Shown here: positions 31,407-39,986 of the stretch, piece by piece
Position numbering within the stretch: position 1 is the stretch's first letter
Layout of the letters: each line of letters begins with the position of its first letter
Assembly (NCBI GenBank): GCA_044433645.1
Contig: JAWXTK010000018.1
Coordinates: 1 to 48,619 of the forward strand
DNA from: JAWXTK01 sp044433645
GTDB taxonomy: Bacteria > Bacteroidota > Bacteroidia > Bacteroidales > Rikenellaceae
Direction: 5' to 3'
DNA: 48,619 bases
The notes under the pieces: generated by a model
The model's database searches: none
Told to the model about the DNA's origin: nothing
Seen by the model: the letters and a program-made list of their open reading frames with translations, nothing else
Translations under genes and position numbers: made by a program

Positions 31407-32757
31407 CAACAAATTTAATTACAAGCAATTCTTCAAAGAAAGATTTAATCTTGACGAGGACAAGGCATCTCAGGGAGAGGTGATAGAAAATATCAGCAAG
31501 GGTGTGGAATTTAAGGGCACTAACCTTTGGGTTTTGGTCTTTGCAACTTTTATCGCATCACTGGGGCTTAATGTCAATTCTTCGGCTGTGATTATTGGCG
31601 CCATGTTAATTTCGCCACTTATGGGTCCTATTATGGGTATAGGTCTTTCGTTGGGGATAAATAATTTTGAGCTTATGAAGCGCTCGCTTCGTAACTTTGG
31701 TTTTATGGTGCTAGTTGCTATTTTGGTGTCTATGCTTAGTTTTACTATTTTGCCTCCTATTAGTTATGCTCAAACCGAGCTTTTGGCTAGGACAACTCCT
31801 ACGGCTTATGATGTTTTAATAGCATTTTTTGGAGGTCTAGCAGGAATAGTAGCTCAATCGCGTAAGGATAGAACTTCGACTGTGATTCCTGGGGTGGCTA
31901 TTGCTACTGCTCTGATGCCTCCCTTGTGTACGGCTGGTTATGGTATAGCTATTGGTAATTTGTCGTATTTTATGGGCGCATTTTATTTGTTTTTTATCAA
32001 TACGGTGTTCATTGCCTTTGCAACTTACATAGTTGTTAGGTTCTTAAAATACGACAAAAAAGAGTTTTTGGACAAACGACGCGAGGTTAAGGTTAAGCGT
32101 TATATGGCTGTGGTTATGATAATTACCATAGTGCCAAGTATAATTATCGGTATGCGCATCGTATCGCGCACTATCTTTGAGACTAACGCTGATAGATATG
32201 TGTCTCAGGTGTTTAAATTTTCTAATACCCAGGTGATAGACTACTCTAAAGAGTTTAATCCTGGCAGCAAAAAACTTTCACAGATTAATGTTATGCTATT
32301 TGGTGAGGCGCTGAGCGAAGATGTGGTGAATAACCTTGAAACTCAGATGCTTAGATATGGCCTCTCGGATACAAAACTTATTGTTCATCAGTCAAATCTT
32401 TCGGATGCTAAGATAGATTTCTCGTCGGTTTCGGCCAATTATTCAGCTCTATTAGAGGAGAAAAATAGGCAGATAAATAGTCTGCAAAATCAAGTGGATA
32501 GAATCTCGCGAGATACTCTGGCGACTATGGATATTGCGCGAGAATTAGGCGCTATTCAAGATAATATCGAGACTGTCTCGCTGTCTAAAATCACGGAATA
32601 TAGTGTGGATGCTCGTAGAGTTGACACTGTGCTGGTATGTGTGGTGAAACGTGTGGATGATAATGTAGAAGTAGATAAAGCCATGATATCTAAGTGGTTG
32701 AGGGCTAGAACTAAGGTGGATAATATTAGAATTTTTCAAAGTAGAGATGGATTATAG
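31396..32757 (+). CDS. DUF389 integral membrane protein (TIGR00341-like)
   Basis: The 453-residue protein has an N-terminal cytoplasmic part and a block of about six hydrophobic segments between residues 40 and 260. It carries VLVFATFIASLGLNVNSSAVIIGAMLISPLMGPIMGIG and ATALMPPLCTAGYG, both typical of DUF389. The C-terminal third (residues of about 290-450) is soluble and has a heptad-like segment, NRQINSLQNQVDRI. The biological role of this family is unknown. It overlaps both neighbours by 11 bp (rsmI and the phosphatase), so translation is coupled. Confidence 0.88.
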   Translation: MENNNKFNYKQFFKERFNLDEDKASQGEVIENISKGVEFKGTNLWVLVFATFIASLGLNVNSSAVIIGAMLISPLMGPIMGIGLSLGINNFELMKRSLRNFGFMVLVAILVSMLSFTILPPISYAQTELLARTTPTAYDVLIAFFGGLAGIVAQSRKDRTSTVIPGVAIATALMPPLCTAGYGIAIGNLSYFMGAFYLFFINTVFIAFATYIVVRFLKYDKKEFLDKRREVKVKRYMAVVMIITIVPSIIIGMRIVSRTIFETNADRYVSQVFKFSNTQVIDYSKEFNPGSKKLSQINVMLFGEALSEDVVNNLETQMLRYGLSDTKLIVHQSNLSDAKIDFSSVSANYSALLEEKNRQINSLQNQVDRISRDTLATMDIARELGAIQDNIETVSLSKITEYSVDARRVDTVLVCVVKRVDDNVEVDKAMISKWLRARTKVDNIRIFQSRDGL

Positions 32758-33523
32758 TGAGATTTGCGCTGCTGTAAAAACGGTGGCTAAAAGTGCAGGT
32801 GATTTTATTGCCGAGCAAAGAGAGAGTTTTACCTTTGATAAGGTAGAATTTAAGGGCAAGCATAACTTGGTCTCTTATGTTGATAAAGGAGCCGAAGAAA
32901 TTATAGTGAAGGCTTTGTCCGAAATTCTGCCCGAGGCTGGTTTTTTGACCGAGGAGGGAACTGTTGAGAGTTCTGATAAACCTCTTCGCTGGGTGGTAGA
33001 CCCTTTGGACGGTACTACAAATTTTGTTCACTCGCTTGCGCCTTACTGCGTGAGCATCGCGCTTATGGACGGGGCTGAAGTGGTTGTTGGAGTGGTTTAT
33101 GAGATTACCTCTTGCGAGATGTTTTATGCTTGGAAGGGCTCGGATGCTTATCTTAATGGCAAGAAAATCAGGTGTTCGAGCGTTGATAAATTAGATAATG
33201 CATTGGTTACCACTGGGTTTGCCTATAAGATAGACGATGCTATGGCGAGTTTTTTAAAGCAGATAGAATATTACCAAACCTACACTGACGGCATTAGGCG
33301 CATAGGCTCGGCAGCAGCTGTTATGGTTTATGTGGCCTGTGGCAGGATAGATGCCTTTACTCAGCTTAATCTTTGTGCGTGGGATGTTGCAGCTGGGGCT
33401 TTAATTGCCGAGAGGGCAGGCGCTGTGGTGAGTGATTGCAAGGGTGGAGACGATTATATCTTTGGTGGGCAAATGGTTGCTACGAATGATAAAATATATA
33501 AAGAATTTTTAGAAACATTATGA
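32747..33523 (+). CDS. Inositol monophosphatase family protein
   Basis: The 258-residue protein has all metal sites of the IMPase/SuhB family: FLTEEGT (Glu-Glu), WVVDPLDGTTNFVHSLAP (DPLDGT) and the late WDVAAGALIAERAGAVV. Family members remove phosphate from inositol 1-phosphate or other sugar phosphates with Mg2+; SuhB-type members also have an RNA-related role. The length is typical. It overlaps the DUF389 gene by 11 bp and the acyltransferase by 4 bp. The real substrate is not known, but a neighbouring lipid A acyltransferase and glycosyltransferase suggest surface sugar metabolism. Confidence 0.92.
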   Translation: MDYSEICAAVKTVAKSAGDFIAEQRESFTFDKVEFKGKHNLVSYVDKGAEEIIVKALSEILPEAGFLTEEGTVESSDKPLRWVVDPLDGTTNFVHSLAPYCVSIALMDGAEVVVGVVYEITSCEMFYAWKGSDAYLNGKKIRCSSVDKLDNALVTTGFAYKIDDAMASFLKQIEYYQTYTDGIRRIGSAAAVMVYVACGRIDAFTQLNLCAWDVAAGALIAERAGAVVSDCKGGDDYIFGGQMVATNDKIYKEFLETL

Positions 33524-34416
33524 CTTTTTTTCAAAAAATAGGTTATTATCTTTTGCGTGGTGTGTGCCTTTGTTTTGGTGCGCTGCCTTTTGTGGTGCTT
33601 TATTATCCCATGAGCTGGTTGGTTTATGTGATAGTTTATAAGTTGTGCAAATATAGAGTAAACATTGTTAGAGCCAACTTAGAGAGAGCTTTTCCCGAGT
33701 ACACAAATGAGAAACGCAGTGAAATAGAAAAGAAATTTTATAAGAATTTGGCCGAAACTTTCATTGACACCTTAGATATCTCGGGCTTAACCTCAAGGCA
33801 AGTTGCTAGGCGCATAAGCATAGAGGATTTAGATGAGCACAAAAAACGCGTTGAGGGCAAGGATTGGATAAGTGCCATGGCGCATTATGGCTCGTGGGAA
33901 TACACATCGACCTATTGCTTTTTTGATGATACTCACAATCTTGCAGCGATTTACAGACCTTTGCATAGCAAGGTGTTTGATAGATTTTTTAAGACCTTTA
34001 GGACTCAATATGGGGCAAATGTAGTGCCCATGGCCGAGATAATTCGTTTTGTGATATCTAATAAACGTGACCCCAAAAGTAGTAATGTGGTCTTGGCGAT
34101 GATAGCCGACCAAGTGCCCATGCGCAAGTCTCACCCCGTGCAAATACAATTTTTGGGGCAAGACACACTGTTTTTTTCAGGTGTTGAGAAAATGGCCTTG
34201 AAGTTTAATATGCCTGTGTATTTCTTGCATATAGAAAAGCCTGGTAGAGCTAAATATATCTATCGTTTTGATATGATTTATGACGGCGAGGAACAAGTCC
34301 AGGAGCACGAAATCACACGACGTTATGCTCAAAAACTTGAGGAAATGGTTAGACAAAGACCTGAGCTTTGGCTGTGGTCTCACAGACGTTGGAAACGAAC
34401 AAAAGCCTCAGTATGA
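33520..34416 (+). CDS. Lipid A biosynthesis lauroyl/myristoyl-type acyltransferase (LpxL/HtrB family)
   Basis: The 298-residue membrane-bound enzyme adds a secondary acyl chain to Kdo-lipid A precursors. One N-terminal membrane segment (residues of about 10-40) is followed by RVNIVRANLERAFPEYT, the standard early motif. The catalytic His-x4-Glu lies in AMAHYGSWEYTSTYCF. Further conserved parts are AAIYRPLHSKVFDRFF, VLAMIADQVPMRKSHPVQIQFLGQ and a C-terminal RQRPELWLWSHRRWKR, a typical end. The start overlaps the phosphatase by 4 bp and the end overlaps the glycosyltransferase ATG by 4 bp. The acyl chain used cannot be predicted. Confidence 0.93.
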   Translation: MTFFQKIGYYLLRGVCLCFGALPFVVLYYPMSWLVYVIVYKLCKYRVNIVRANLERAFPEYTNEKRSEIEKKFYKNLAETFIDTLDISGLTSRQVARRISIEDLDEHKKRVEGKDWISAMAHYGSWEYTSTYCFFDDTHNLAAIYRPLHSKVFDRFFKTFRTQYGANVVPMAEIIRFVISNKRDPKSSNVVLAMIADQVPMRKSHPVQIQFLGQDTLFFSGVEKMALKFNMPVYFLHIEKPGRAKYIYRFDMIYDGEEQVQEHEITRRYAQKLEEMVRQRPELWLWSHRRWKRTKASV

Positions 34417-35411
34417 CACAAGTAAAAGTCGTAATCCTAAATTGGAACGGGGCCTCGCATTTGCGCGAGTTTCTGCCTTCGGTCATAGCTACTACGCCCA
34501 AAAAATACGAAATCATTGTCGTGGATAATGGCTCAAGTGATGAGTCGCTGAGTGTGCTCGAGAATGAATTTGAGGGCATTACGATTATGCGTTTTTCTGA
34601 GAACTATGGCTATGCAGGGGGTTATAATAAGGCTCTTATGGGGTTAGAGGGCGATTATTTCTTGCTGCTTAATTCTGATGTTGAACCAGCTGTTGGCTAC
34701 CTTGATACGCTCGTTGATTTCATTACGCGTGATGAAAAAATAGCTGCTCTAGCGCCTAAAATCTTGAGTTATAGAGATAAAACAAAGTTTGAATATGCTG
34801 GGGCGAGTGGGGGATTTATAGATTCACTTGGTTATCCATTTTGTAGAGGTAGAATTTTCAAAACCTTAGAATCAGACCATGGGCAATATGATACTTCGCG
34901 GGAGGTTTTTTGGGCGAGTGGGGCGTGTATGTTGGTACGCGCTGATTTTTTTAAGTGCTCGGGTGGTTTTGATGACAAATTTTTTGCCCACATGGAGGAA
35001 ATAGATCTTTGTTGGAGGGCTCAAAAAATGGGTTATAAGGTTATGGTATGCCCTCAGAGTTTGGTATATCACTTAGGAGGAGGTAGCCTTAGCGAGGATT
35101 CACCTTTTAAACTTAAGCTGAATTTTAGAAATAATTTGGCTATGATGTACAAAAATTTGCCACGCTCAAAGCGTGCTATGGTGATTTTTGTAAGAATGAT
35201 TCTGGACGGTGTGAGTGCTATGATTTATCTTATGCAGGGCAAAAAGCAATATTATAAATCTGTGGTTACGGCTCATAGAGAGTTCAAAAAAATGAAGCCC
35301 TACCTTCGCTTAAAGAGAATTGAAGAAAAAAATAAACCCACAGCTATTTACCATGGGTCTATAATCTTAAGGTATTTTTTAGGTTTTAAGCGTTTTCCTA
35401 AAAGCCTTTAA
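34413..35411 (+). CDS. Family 2 glycosyltransferase
   Basis: The protein (332 residues from this start) is a GT-A fold glycosyltransferase near the rhamnosyltransferase-like GT2 group. Evidence is VKVVILNWNGASHLREFL, YEIIVVDNGSSDES, NYGYAGGYNKAL, YFLLLNSDVEP (the DxD-like acidic site), FWASGACMLVRADFF and a metal-ligand segment FFAHMEEIDLCWRAQKMGYK. The C-terminus (residues of about 240-330) is basic and may bind membranes. I chose the ATG at 34413, which overlaps the stop of the acyltransferase (ATGA), since the residues before it do not resemble the family. Its last base is only 5 bp from the stop codon of mscS on the other strand. The sugar is unknown. Confidence 0.9.
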   Translation: MTQVKVVILNWNGASHLREFLPSVIATTPKKYEIIVVDNGSSDESLSVLENEFEGITIMRFSENYGYAGGYNKALMGLEGDYFLLLNSDVEPAVGYLDTLVDFITRDEKIAALAPKILSYRDKTKFEYAGASGGFIDSLGYPFCRGRIFKTLESDHGQYDTSREVFWASGACMLVRADFFKCSGGFDDKFFAHMEEIDLCWRAQKMGYKVMVCPQSLVYHLGGGSLSEDSPFKLKLNFRNNLAMMYKNLPRSKRAMVIFVRMILDGVSAMIYLMQGKKQYYKSVVTAHREFKKMKPYLRLKRIEEKNKPTAIYHGSIILRYFLGFKRFPKSL

Positions 35412-35416
35412 TCTTT

Positions 35417-36319
35417 TTAGCTGTTTTTTACATGAACATCTAGTTGAGGGAAAGGGAAATGTAGTCCTTTTTCTGGGAAAGTTGTGTAAACTTTCTCATT
35501 CATTCCAAAGCATACATCCCAATAATCAGCGCTTTTTACCCATGCACGAACAACGATATTTATCGAGTTATCACCAAGGCTCTCTAAGGCAATAAAGTAG
35601 GCAGGGTCTTTTAATACCTTATTGTCTGCATCCAAAAGCCCAGCTATCACAGTCTTAGCCACCGAGTAATCATCACCGTAGGAAATGGTGAAAATCCAAT
35701 CCACACGTCTAAGTTGTTCGCTAGAGTAATTGTTGATTATACCTGTTGAGATACTGCCGTTGGGTATCAACACAGCCTTGTTATCAAAGGTGTTAACCAG
35801 AGTATTAAACAACATAATCTCTTTTACAATACCTGTGTAACCCTGCATTTCTACAACGTCGCCAGCCTTAAAAGGTTTCAACAATAAAATCATAACTCCC
35901 CCTGCAAAATTCTGCAAAGTGCCACTAAGTGCCATACCAAAAGCCAAACCTGCTGATGCAAACAAGGCCACAAACGAGGTAGTATTTATTCCCAAAACGC
36001 CAATAATTGCCGTTACTAGAAGAAGTAATAAAACTATCTTGGAGAGGCTGCAAATAAATCTACTCAGCGAGATATCGACCTTGCGAGAGGTCATAATCTT
36101 GTTTAAGAAACGCACACAAATTCTAATTAGCCACCTACCTATAATATATATAGCTAGTGCAATTACGATTTTGGTTACTACTTGAACCAAGAAATCTGTA
36201 CCTAAGTTCATTATTTCAGCGCCCGAAAGCTCTGATAAACCTGATAATTTATCTGTTAAAGTTTGTTTTGCAACTGTGTCGGCTGTCTCTTGGGCTGCCG
36301 TTAGGGGGAATAAAGGCAT
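35417..36319 (-). CDS. mscS: Small-conductance mechanosensitive channel MscS family
   Basis: The 300-residue protein has an N-terminal periplasmic part and three transmembrane helices; the third, pore-lining helix is in FASAGLAFGMALSGTLQNFAGGVMILLLKPF with the Gly/Ala packing pattern of MscS. The cytoplasmic cage contains GDVVEMQGYTGIVKEIMLFNT and LIPNGSISTGIINNYS. MscS opens under membrane tension to release solutes during hypo-osmotic shock. It is the last gene in the minus-strand operon from 40841, 6 bp after the nitronate monooxygenase gene. Its stop codon is almost in contact with that of the convergent glycosyltransferase. Confidence 0.94.
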   Translation of the reverse strand: MPLFPLTAAQETADTVAKQTLTDKLSGLSELSGAEIMNLGTDFLVQVVTKIVIALAIYIIGRWLIRICVRFLNKIMTSRKVDISLSRFICSLSKIVLLLLLVTAIIGVLGINTTSFVALFASAGLAFGMALSGTLQNFAGGVMILLLKPFKAGDVVEMQGYTGIVKEIMLFNTLVNTFDNKAVLIPNGSISTGIINNYSSEQLRRVDWIFTISYGDDYSVAKTVIAGLLDADNKVLKDPAYFIALESLGDNSINIVVRAWVKSADYWDVCFGMNEKVYTTFPEKGLHFPFPQLDVHVKNS

Positions 36320-36325
36320 GATTTA

Positions 36326-37399
36326 TTAGTTTTTAGTTATTGTTTCGTATTCGTTGATTAAAGTGTCCATAGTGTCTTTTACGCTAGTGATTTTCTCGGC
36401 ACGATAAGCGTTTGAACCTGCAAAAGCGTAACCACGGTTAAGATTTCCTTTGGATGCATTGTAAAGCGCAAGCATAATGCAGTAAGGGCTCTTAGTATAA
36501 TCACAAGTTTTAATGCAGTGGAAAGGGCAGTTTTTTGGACGGCACTTATCCTGCTCAACTAGGCGAGTGAATTCACCCTCAATAGCCCTGCCAGGCATAC
36601 CTACTGGGCTAGCTATAATGCTGATATCTTGCTCTTTAGCGTTGATGTAAGTGTTTTTGAAATCTATGTTTGCATCACATTCTTCAGTGGTAACAAATTT
36701 GCTCCCTAGTTGAAATGCGCTAGCTCCTAGAGTTTCCATTTTATATATATCCTCGCCGTTGTATATGCCTCCTGCTGCTATAACAGGAATCTCTTTGCCG
36801 TACTCTGTTTTGCAAAATTCTGCGTAGGCTACAACCTCAGGTACTGTTTCTTCTAGGGCAAATTTAGGATCAAAGATTTGGTTTTTCTTATAACCTAAGT
36901 GGCCACCGGCTTTAGGGCCTTCTACAACTACTGCATCTGGTAGATAATCATAGTTAGTTTTCCACTTGTCGCATAGGATTTTAAATGCTCTAACCGATGA
37001 TACGATAGGCACAAGTTTAGTTTTAGAGTCCTTAGTCAAAAACGAAGGAAGGTCTAGTGGTAGGCCTGCTCCCGAGAAGATAATGTCTGCTTTTTCGGCT
37101 ATGCTAGTTTTAACCATGTCGGCAAAATTACTCATAGCAACCATTATATTTACCCCAATTACCCCACGTGTTTTCTCTCTTGCACGTTTTAATTCTTCTT
37201 TAAGACCTAGTATACTAGCTTTCATGTAATCTTTAGAAAGATTAGAGTAAATTAGTCCTAGACCTGCGCTAGAGATAACGCCCACGCCTCCTTGGTTAGC
37301 AACAGCTGATGCTAGACCAGATAGTGAGATACCAACGCCCATACCTCCTTGGATAATGGGAACATTGATTTTTATATCTCCAATGTTAAATGATTTCAT
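36326..37399 (-). CDS. Nitronate monooxygenase / FabK-like FMN enzyme
   Basis: The 357-residue protein is an FMN-dependent TIM barrel of the 2-nitropropane dioxygenase family. The start has NVPIIQGGMGVGISLSGLASAVANQGG, the catalytic histidine lies in VVEGPKAGGHLGY and the flavin phosphate site in IPVIAAGGIYNGEDI and GASAFQLGSKFVTTEEC. Toward the C-terminus a cysteine cluster (DKCRPKNCPFHCIKTCDYTKSPYC) is unusual in plain nitronate monooxygenases and may bind a metal or iron-sulfur centre. The family includes enzymes that detoxify nitronates and FabK-type enoyl reductases; the sequence alone does not decide. It is 6 bp upstream of mscS and 30 bp downstream of rseP. Confidence 0.85.
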   Translation of the reverse strand: MKSFNIGDIKINVPIIQGGMGVGISLSGLASAVANQGGVGVISSAGLGLIYSNLSKDYMKASILGLKEELKRAREKTRGVIGVNIMVAMSNFADMVKTSIAEKADIIFSGAGLPLDLPSFLTKDSKTKLVPIVSSVRAFKILCDKWKTNYDYLPDAVVVEGPKAGGHLGYKKNQIFDPKFALEETVPEVVAYAEFCKTEYGKEIPVIAAGGIYNGEDIYKMETLGASAFQLGSKFVTTEECDANIDFKNTYINAKEQDISIIASPVGMPGRAIEGEFTRLVEQDKCRPKNCPFHCIKTCDYTKSPYCIMLALYNASKGNLNRGYAFAGSNAYRAEKITSVKDTMDTLINEYETITKN

Positions 37400-37429
37400 G
37401 TTTCTTCTTTAAATGTTAGTTAAGCCCCA

Positions 37430-38806
37430 TTATTTTATAATGAAGCGATAAATGTCGTTTCCGTTTGCGTATATTAATAGTGCAAAAAGCAAGATCATAC
37501 CTACTCTTTGTGCATATTCCAAAAATTTGTCGCTAGGGGCACGACCCATTATTATCTCAGCAATTAAGAATAATACGTGACCTCCGTCAAGCGCTGGGAT
37601 AGGTAAAATATTCATTACAGCCAAGATAATAGACAAAAAGGCTGTGATGCTCCAAAATGTCTCCCAGCTCCAGTAACTTGGGAAGATATTACCTATTGCT
37701 ATCATGCCTCCTAGAGATTTATAAGCCTCGGTCTTAGGCGAGAATATCATTTTTATTTGTTTCCAGTAAGAGCTAATTTCGCTGCCTGTGCGTTTAATTC
37801 CAGCAGGGATAGCTTGAAAGAAAGTGTATTTTTGAGTGTGTATAGGCATAGTAGAAATAAAAGGCGTAAGTATAACACCTATCGTTCCTTCGTCGCTAAC
37901 CTTTACTTCTACATCTTGCATCGAAGGAGTTTCAACGCCATAGATTCTAAGTGTTCTGATAGTTACGCTGCCACCTTTATTTTCGTTAAAAATTGCTTTG
38001 GCCTCGTCAGCATAACGCACCTGATTGCCGTTAATATGAGTTAGTCTATCGTCTTTTAATATGCCTGCCACAGCTGCATTTCCATTCTCTACAATATCTT
38101 GGATTTCAAACAGTGAGCGAGGCTCAAGAAAAGGTTTCTTTTGTTGGATAAGTTCCTTAGTTAAACTGCCGTCTATGTTAATAGCCACTGGGTCTAGCTC
38201 TACACCAGCGCAGTCTGAGGCGTGGCCTGTGTGGTCGTGGCGCAAAACTATTACTTCGGTCTCACCCTCAAGTAAGATGTTTTTGTGGATATCTGCAATG
38301 TTATCAACTCTTTTGCCAGCTATGCTATAAATTTTATCGCCGTTCTCAAATCCAAGTTTTTTGCCCGTTTCATTAAATACGTAGCCATATCTCACGTCGT
38401 CGTTTGCAAGGTATTTATCACCCCACGCGTAGCTCATGCCTATGTAAATGAAAATTGCCAAAATCACGTTCATCATAACGCCACCTATCATAATTAGCAG
38501 GCGTTGCCATGGTTTTTTTGCGCGAAATTCATCGTCCTTAGCAGGTAATTTCATTTGCTCAACGTCCATAGATTCGTCTACCATGCCCGAGATTTTGCAG
38601 TAGCCACCTAGTGGAATCCAGCCCATGCCCCATTCTGTACCTTTCCAGTTAAATTTAAAAAGCGAGAACCAAGGGTTGAAGAACAAATAGAATTTTTCGA
38701 CCCTAACTCCAAACATTCTAGCAAATATAAAGTGCCCAAATTCGTGTATGAAAACCAGGAGCGAAAAGCTCAGAATAAATTGAAGGATTTTGATTAGAAT
38801 TTCCAT
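37430..38806 (-). CDS. rseP: RIP site-2 zinc metalloprotease RseP
   Basis: The 458-residue intramembrane protease has the zinc motif HEFGHFIFARMFGVRV in the first transmembrane helix, and the third zinc ligand in a later helix near MNILPIPALDGGHVLF. Between them lie two PDZ-like regions (residues of about 130-300), which regulate substrate entry. RseP removes membrane-bound anti-sigma factors and remnant signal peptides. It lies immediately after dxr, whose stop codon overlaps its start codon by one base (TAATG), an arrangement shared with many bacteria. No anti-sigma factor gene is in the window. Confidence 0.95.
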   Translation of the reverse strand: MEILIKILQFILSFSLLVFIHEFGHFIFARMFGVRVEKFYLFFNPWFSLFKFNWKGTEWGMGWIPLGGYCKISGMVDESMDVEQMKLPAKDDEFRAKKPWQRLLIMIGGVMMNVILAIFIYIGMSYAWGDKYLANDDVRYGYVFNETGKKLGFENGDKIYSIAGKRVDNIADIHKNILLEGETEVIVLRHDHTGHASDCAGVELDPVAINIDGSLTKELIQQKKPFLEPRSLFEIQDIVENGNAAVAGILKDDRLTHINGNQVRYADEAKAIFNENKGGSVTIRTLRIYGVETPSMQDVEVKVSDEGTIGVILTPFISTMPIHTQKYTFFQAIPAGIKRTGSEISSYWKQIKMIFSPKTEAYKSLGGMIAIGNIFPSYWSWETFWSITAFLSIILAVMNILPIPALDGGHVLFLIAEIIMGRAPSDKFLEYAQRVGMILLFALLIYANGNDIYRFIIK

Positions 38807-39978
38807 TATTTTAGATTTTTTATTATTTTTTTGCTTATTTCTCTAGCCTCAGCGTTAGTTGTGGCTAAATTTTCTAACGTTATTTCTTTTATTTTTGTTG
38901 CCCCTTCGAGGGTTTGTTCTATTACTTTACTTATGTCGGTGAACTTAATTTCCCCATTTAAAAAGGCCTCGACTGCCACTTCGTTTGCAGCATTGAATAT
39001 ACATCCCAGGTTGCCTTTTTCTTTGATTACTCTGTAAGCAATCTCCAAGGAAGGGTAGCGCTCAGGCTCTACATCCATAAAACTTAAATTTACGCCACCT
39101 CTAAAACTAAAACTCTTAGCATCGCTAGGCAGACTCTCACGCACAGGATAGCTAAGCGCATATTGTATAGGCATGCGCATATCAGGCGTGCCCAGCTGGG
39201 CTTTGATAGCCCCGTCCCTAAACTCTACCATAGAGTGAACCACGCTTTGAGGGTGGATAACTACATCTATTTGCTCTGCACTTGCGCCAAAAAGGTGGTG
39301 AGCCTCTATTACTTCAAATGCTTTGTTTACCATGGTGGCTGAGTCTATGGTGATTTTTGCACCCATATCCCAGTTGGGGTGTTGGAGTGCTTCCTCTACG
39401 CTTATCGAGCTAAAAGTTGAAAGCTCACGAGAAAGAAATGGACCTCCCGAAGCTGTTAAAATTATTTTTTCTATATCAGAGTATTCACCTGTAACGCATT
39501 GAAACACAGCTGAGTGTTCGGAGTCTATGGGAAGTATAGGAGAATTATTTTCTAAGGCCTCGCGCATTAAAATCTCGCCTGCCACAACCAGTGATTCTTT
39601 GTTAGCTAGGGCGAGTTTTTTCTTAGCTCTGATGCTTGCTAGAGCTGGCATCAGGCCTGCGTAACCAACTATGGCGTTAACTACCGTGTCTACATTTTCG
39701 GATGCTACTATTTGAGAGACGGCCTCATTGCCTGCATATACTTTAATTGGCTCATCTTTAAGCGATTCGCTTAGCTCGTTGTAAAAACTTTTGTCGGCTA
39801 TAACCACGCTGTCAACCTCAAATTCTATAGCTAGCTCAGCGAGTTTTTGCCAGTTTTTATTAGAACTAAGGCTTGTTATTTCGTATTTATCCTTGTTGTT
39901 TCTAATTATATCTAAGGTTTGTTCTCCTATAGATCCTGTTGCGCCAAGTAGCGCAATTTTTTGTATTTGTGAGTCCAT
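38806..39978 (-). CDS. dxr: 1-deoxy-D-xylulose 5-phosphate reductoisomerase
   Basis: The 390-residue enzyme makes 2-C-methyl-D-erythritol 4-phosphate in the non-mevalonate isoprenoid pathway, using NADPH. The nucleotide-binding start is IALLGATGSIGEQTLDII. Active-site blocks are KLALANKESLVVAGE, LPIDSEHSAVFQC, LTASGGPFL, HPNWDMGAKITIDSATMVNKAFEVIEAHHLF and VVIHPQSVVHSMVEF. All key acidic and histidine positions appear present. It lies 8 bp after the LytM-like gene and overlaps rseP by 1 bp. Confidence 0.97.
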   Translation of the reverse strand: MDSQIQKIALLGATGSIGEQTLDIIRNNKDKYEITSLSSNKNWQKLAELAIEFEVDSVVIADKSFYNELSESLKDEPIKVYAGNEAVSQIVASENVDTVVNAIVGYAGLMPALASIRAKKKLALANKESLVVAGEILMREALENNSPILPIDSEHSAVFQCVTGEYSDIEKIILTASGGPFLSRELSTFSSISVEEALQHPNWDMGAKITIDSATMVNKAFEVIEAHHLFGASAEQIDVVIHPQSVVHSMVEFRDGAIKAQLGTPDMRMPIQYALSYPVRESLPSDAKSFSFRGGVNLSFMDVEPERYPSLEIAYRVIKEKGNLGCIFNAANEVAVEAFLNGEIKFTDISKVIEQTLEGATKIKEITLENLATTNAEAREISKKIIKNLK

Positions 39979-39986
39979 AGTCGATT

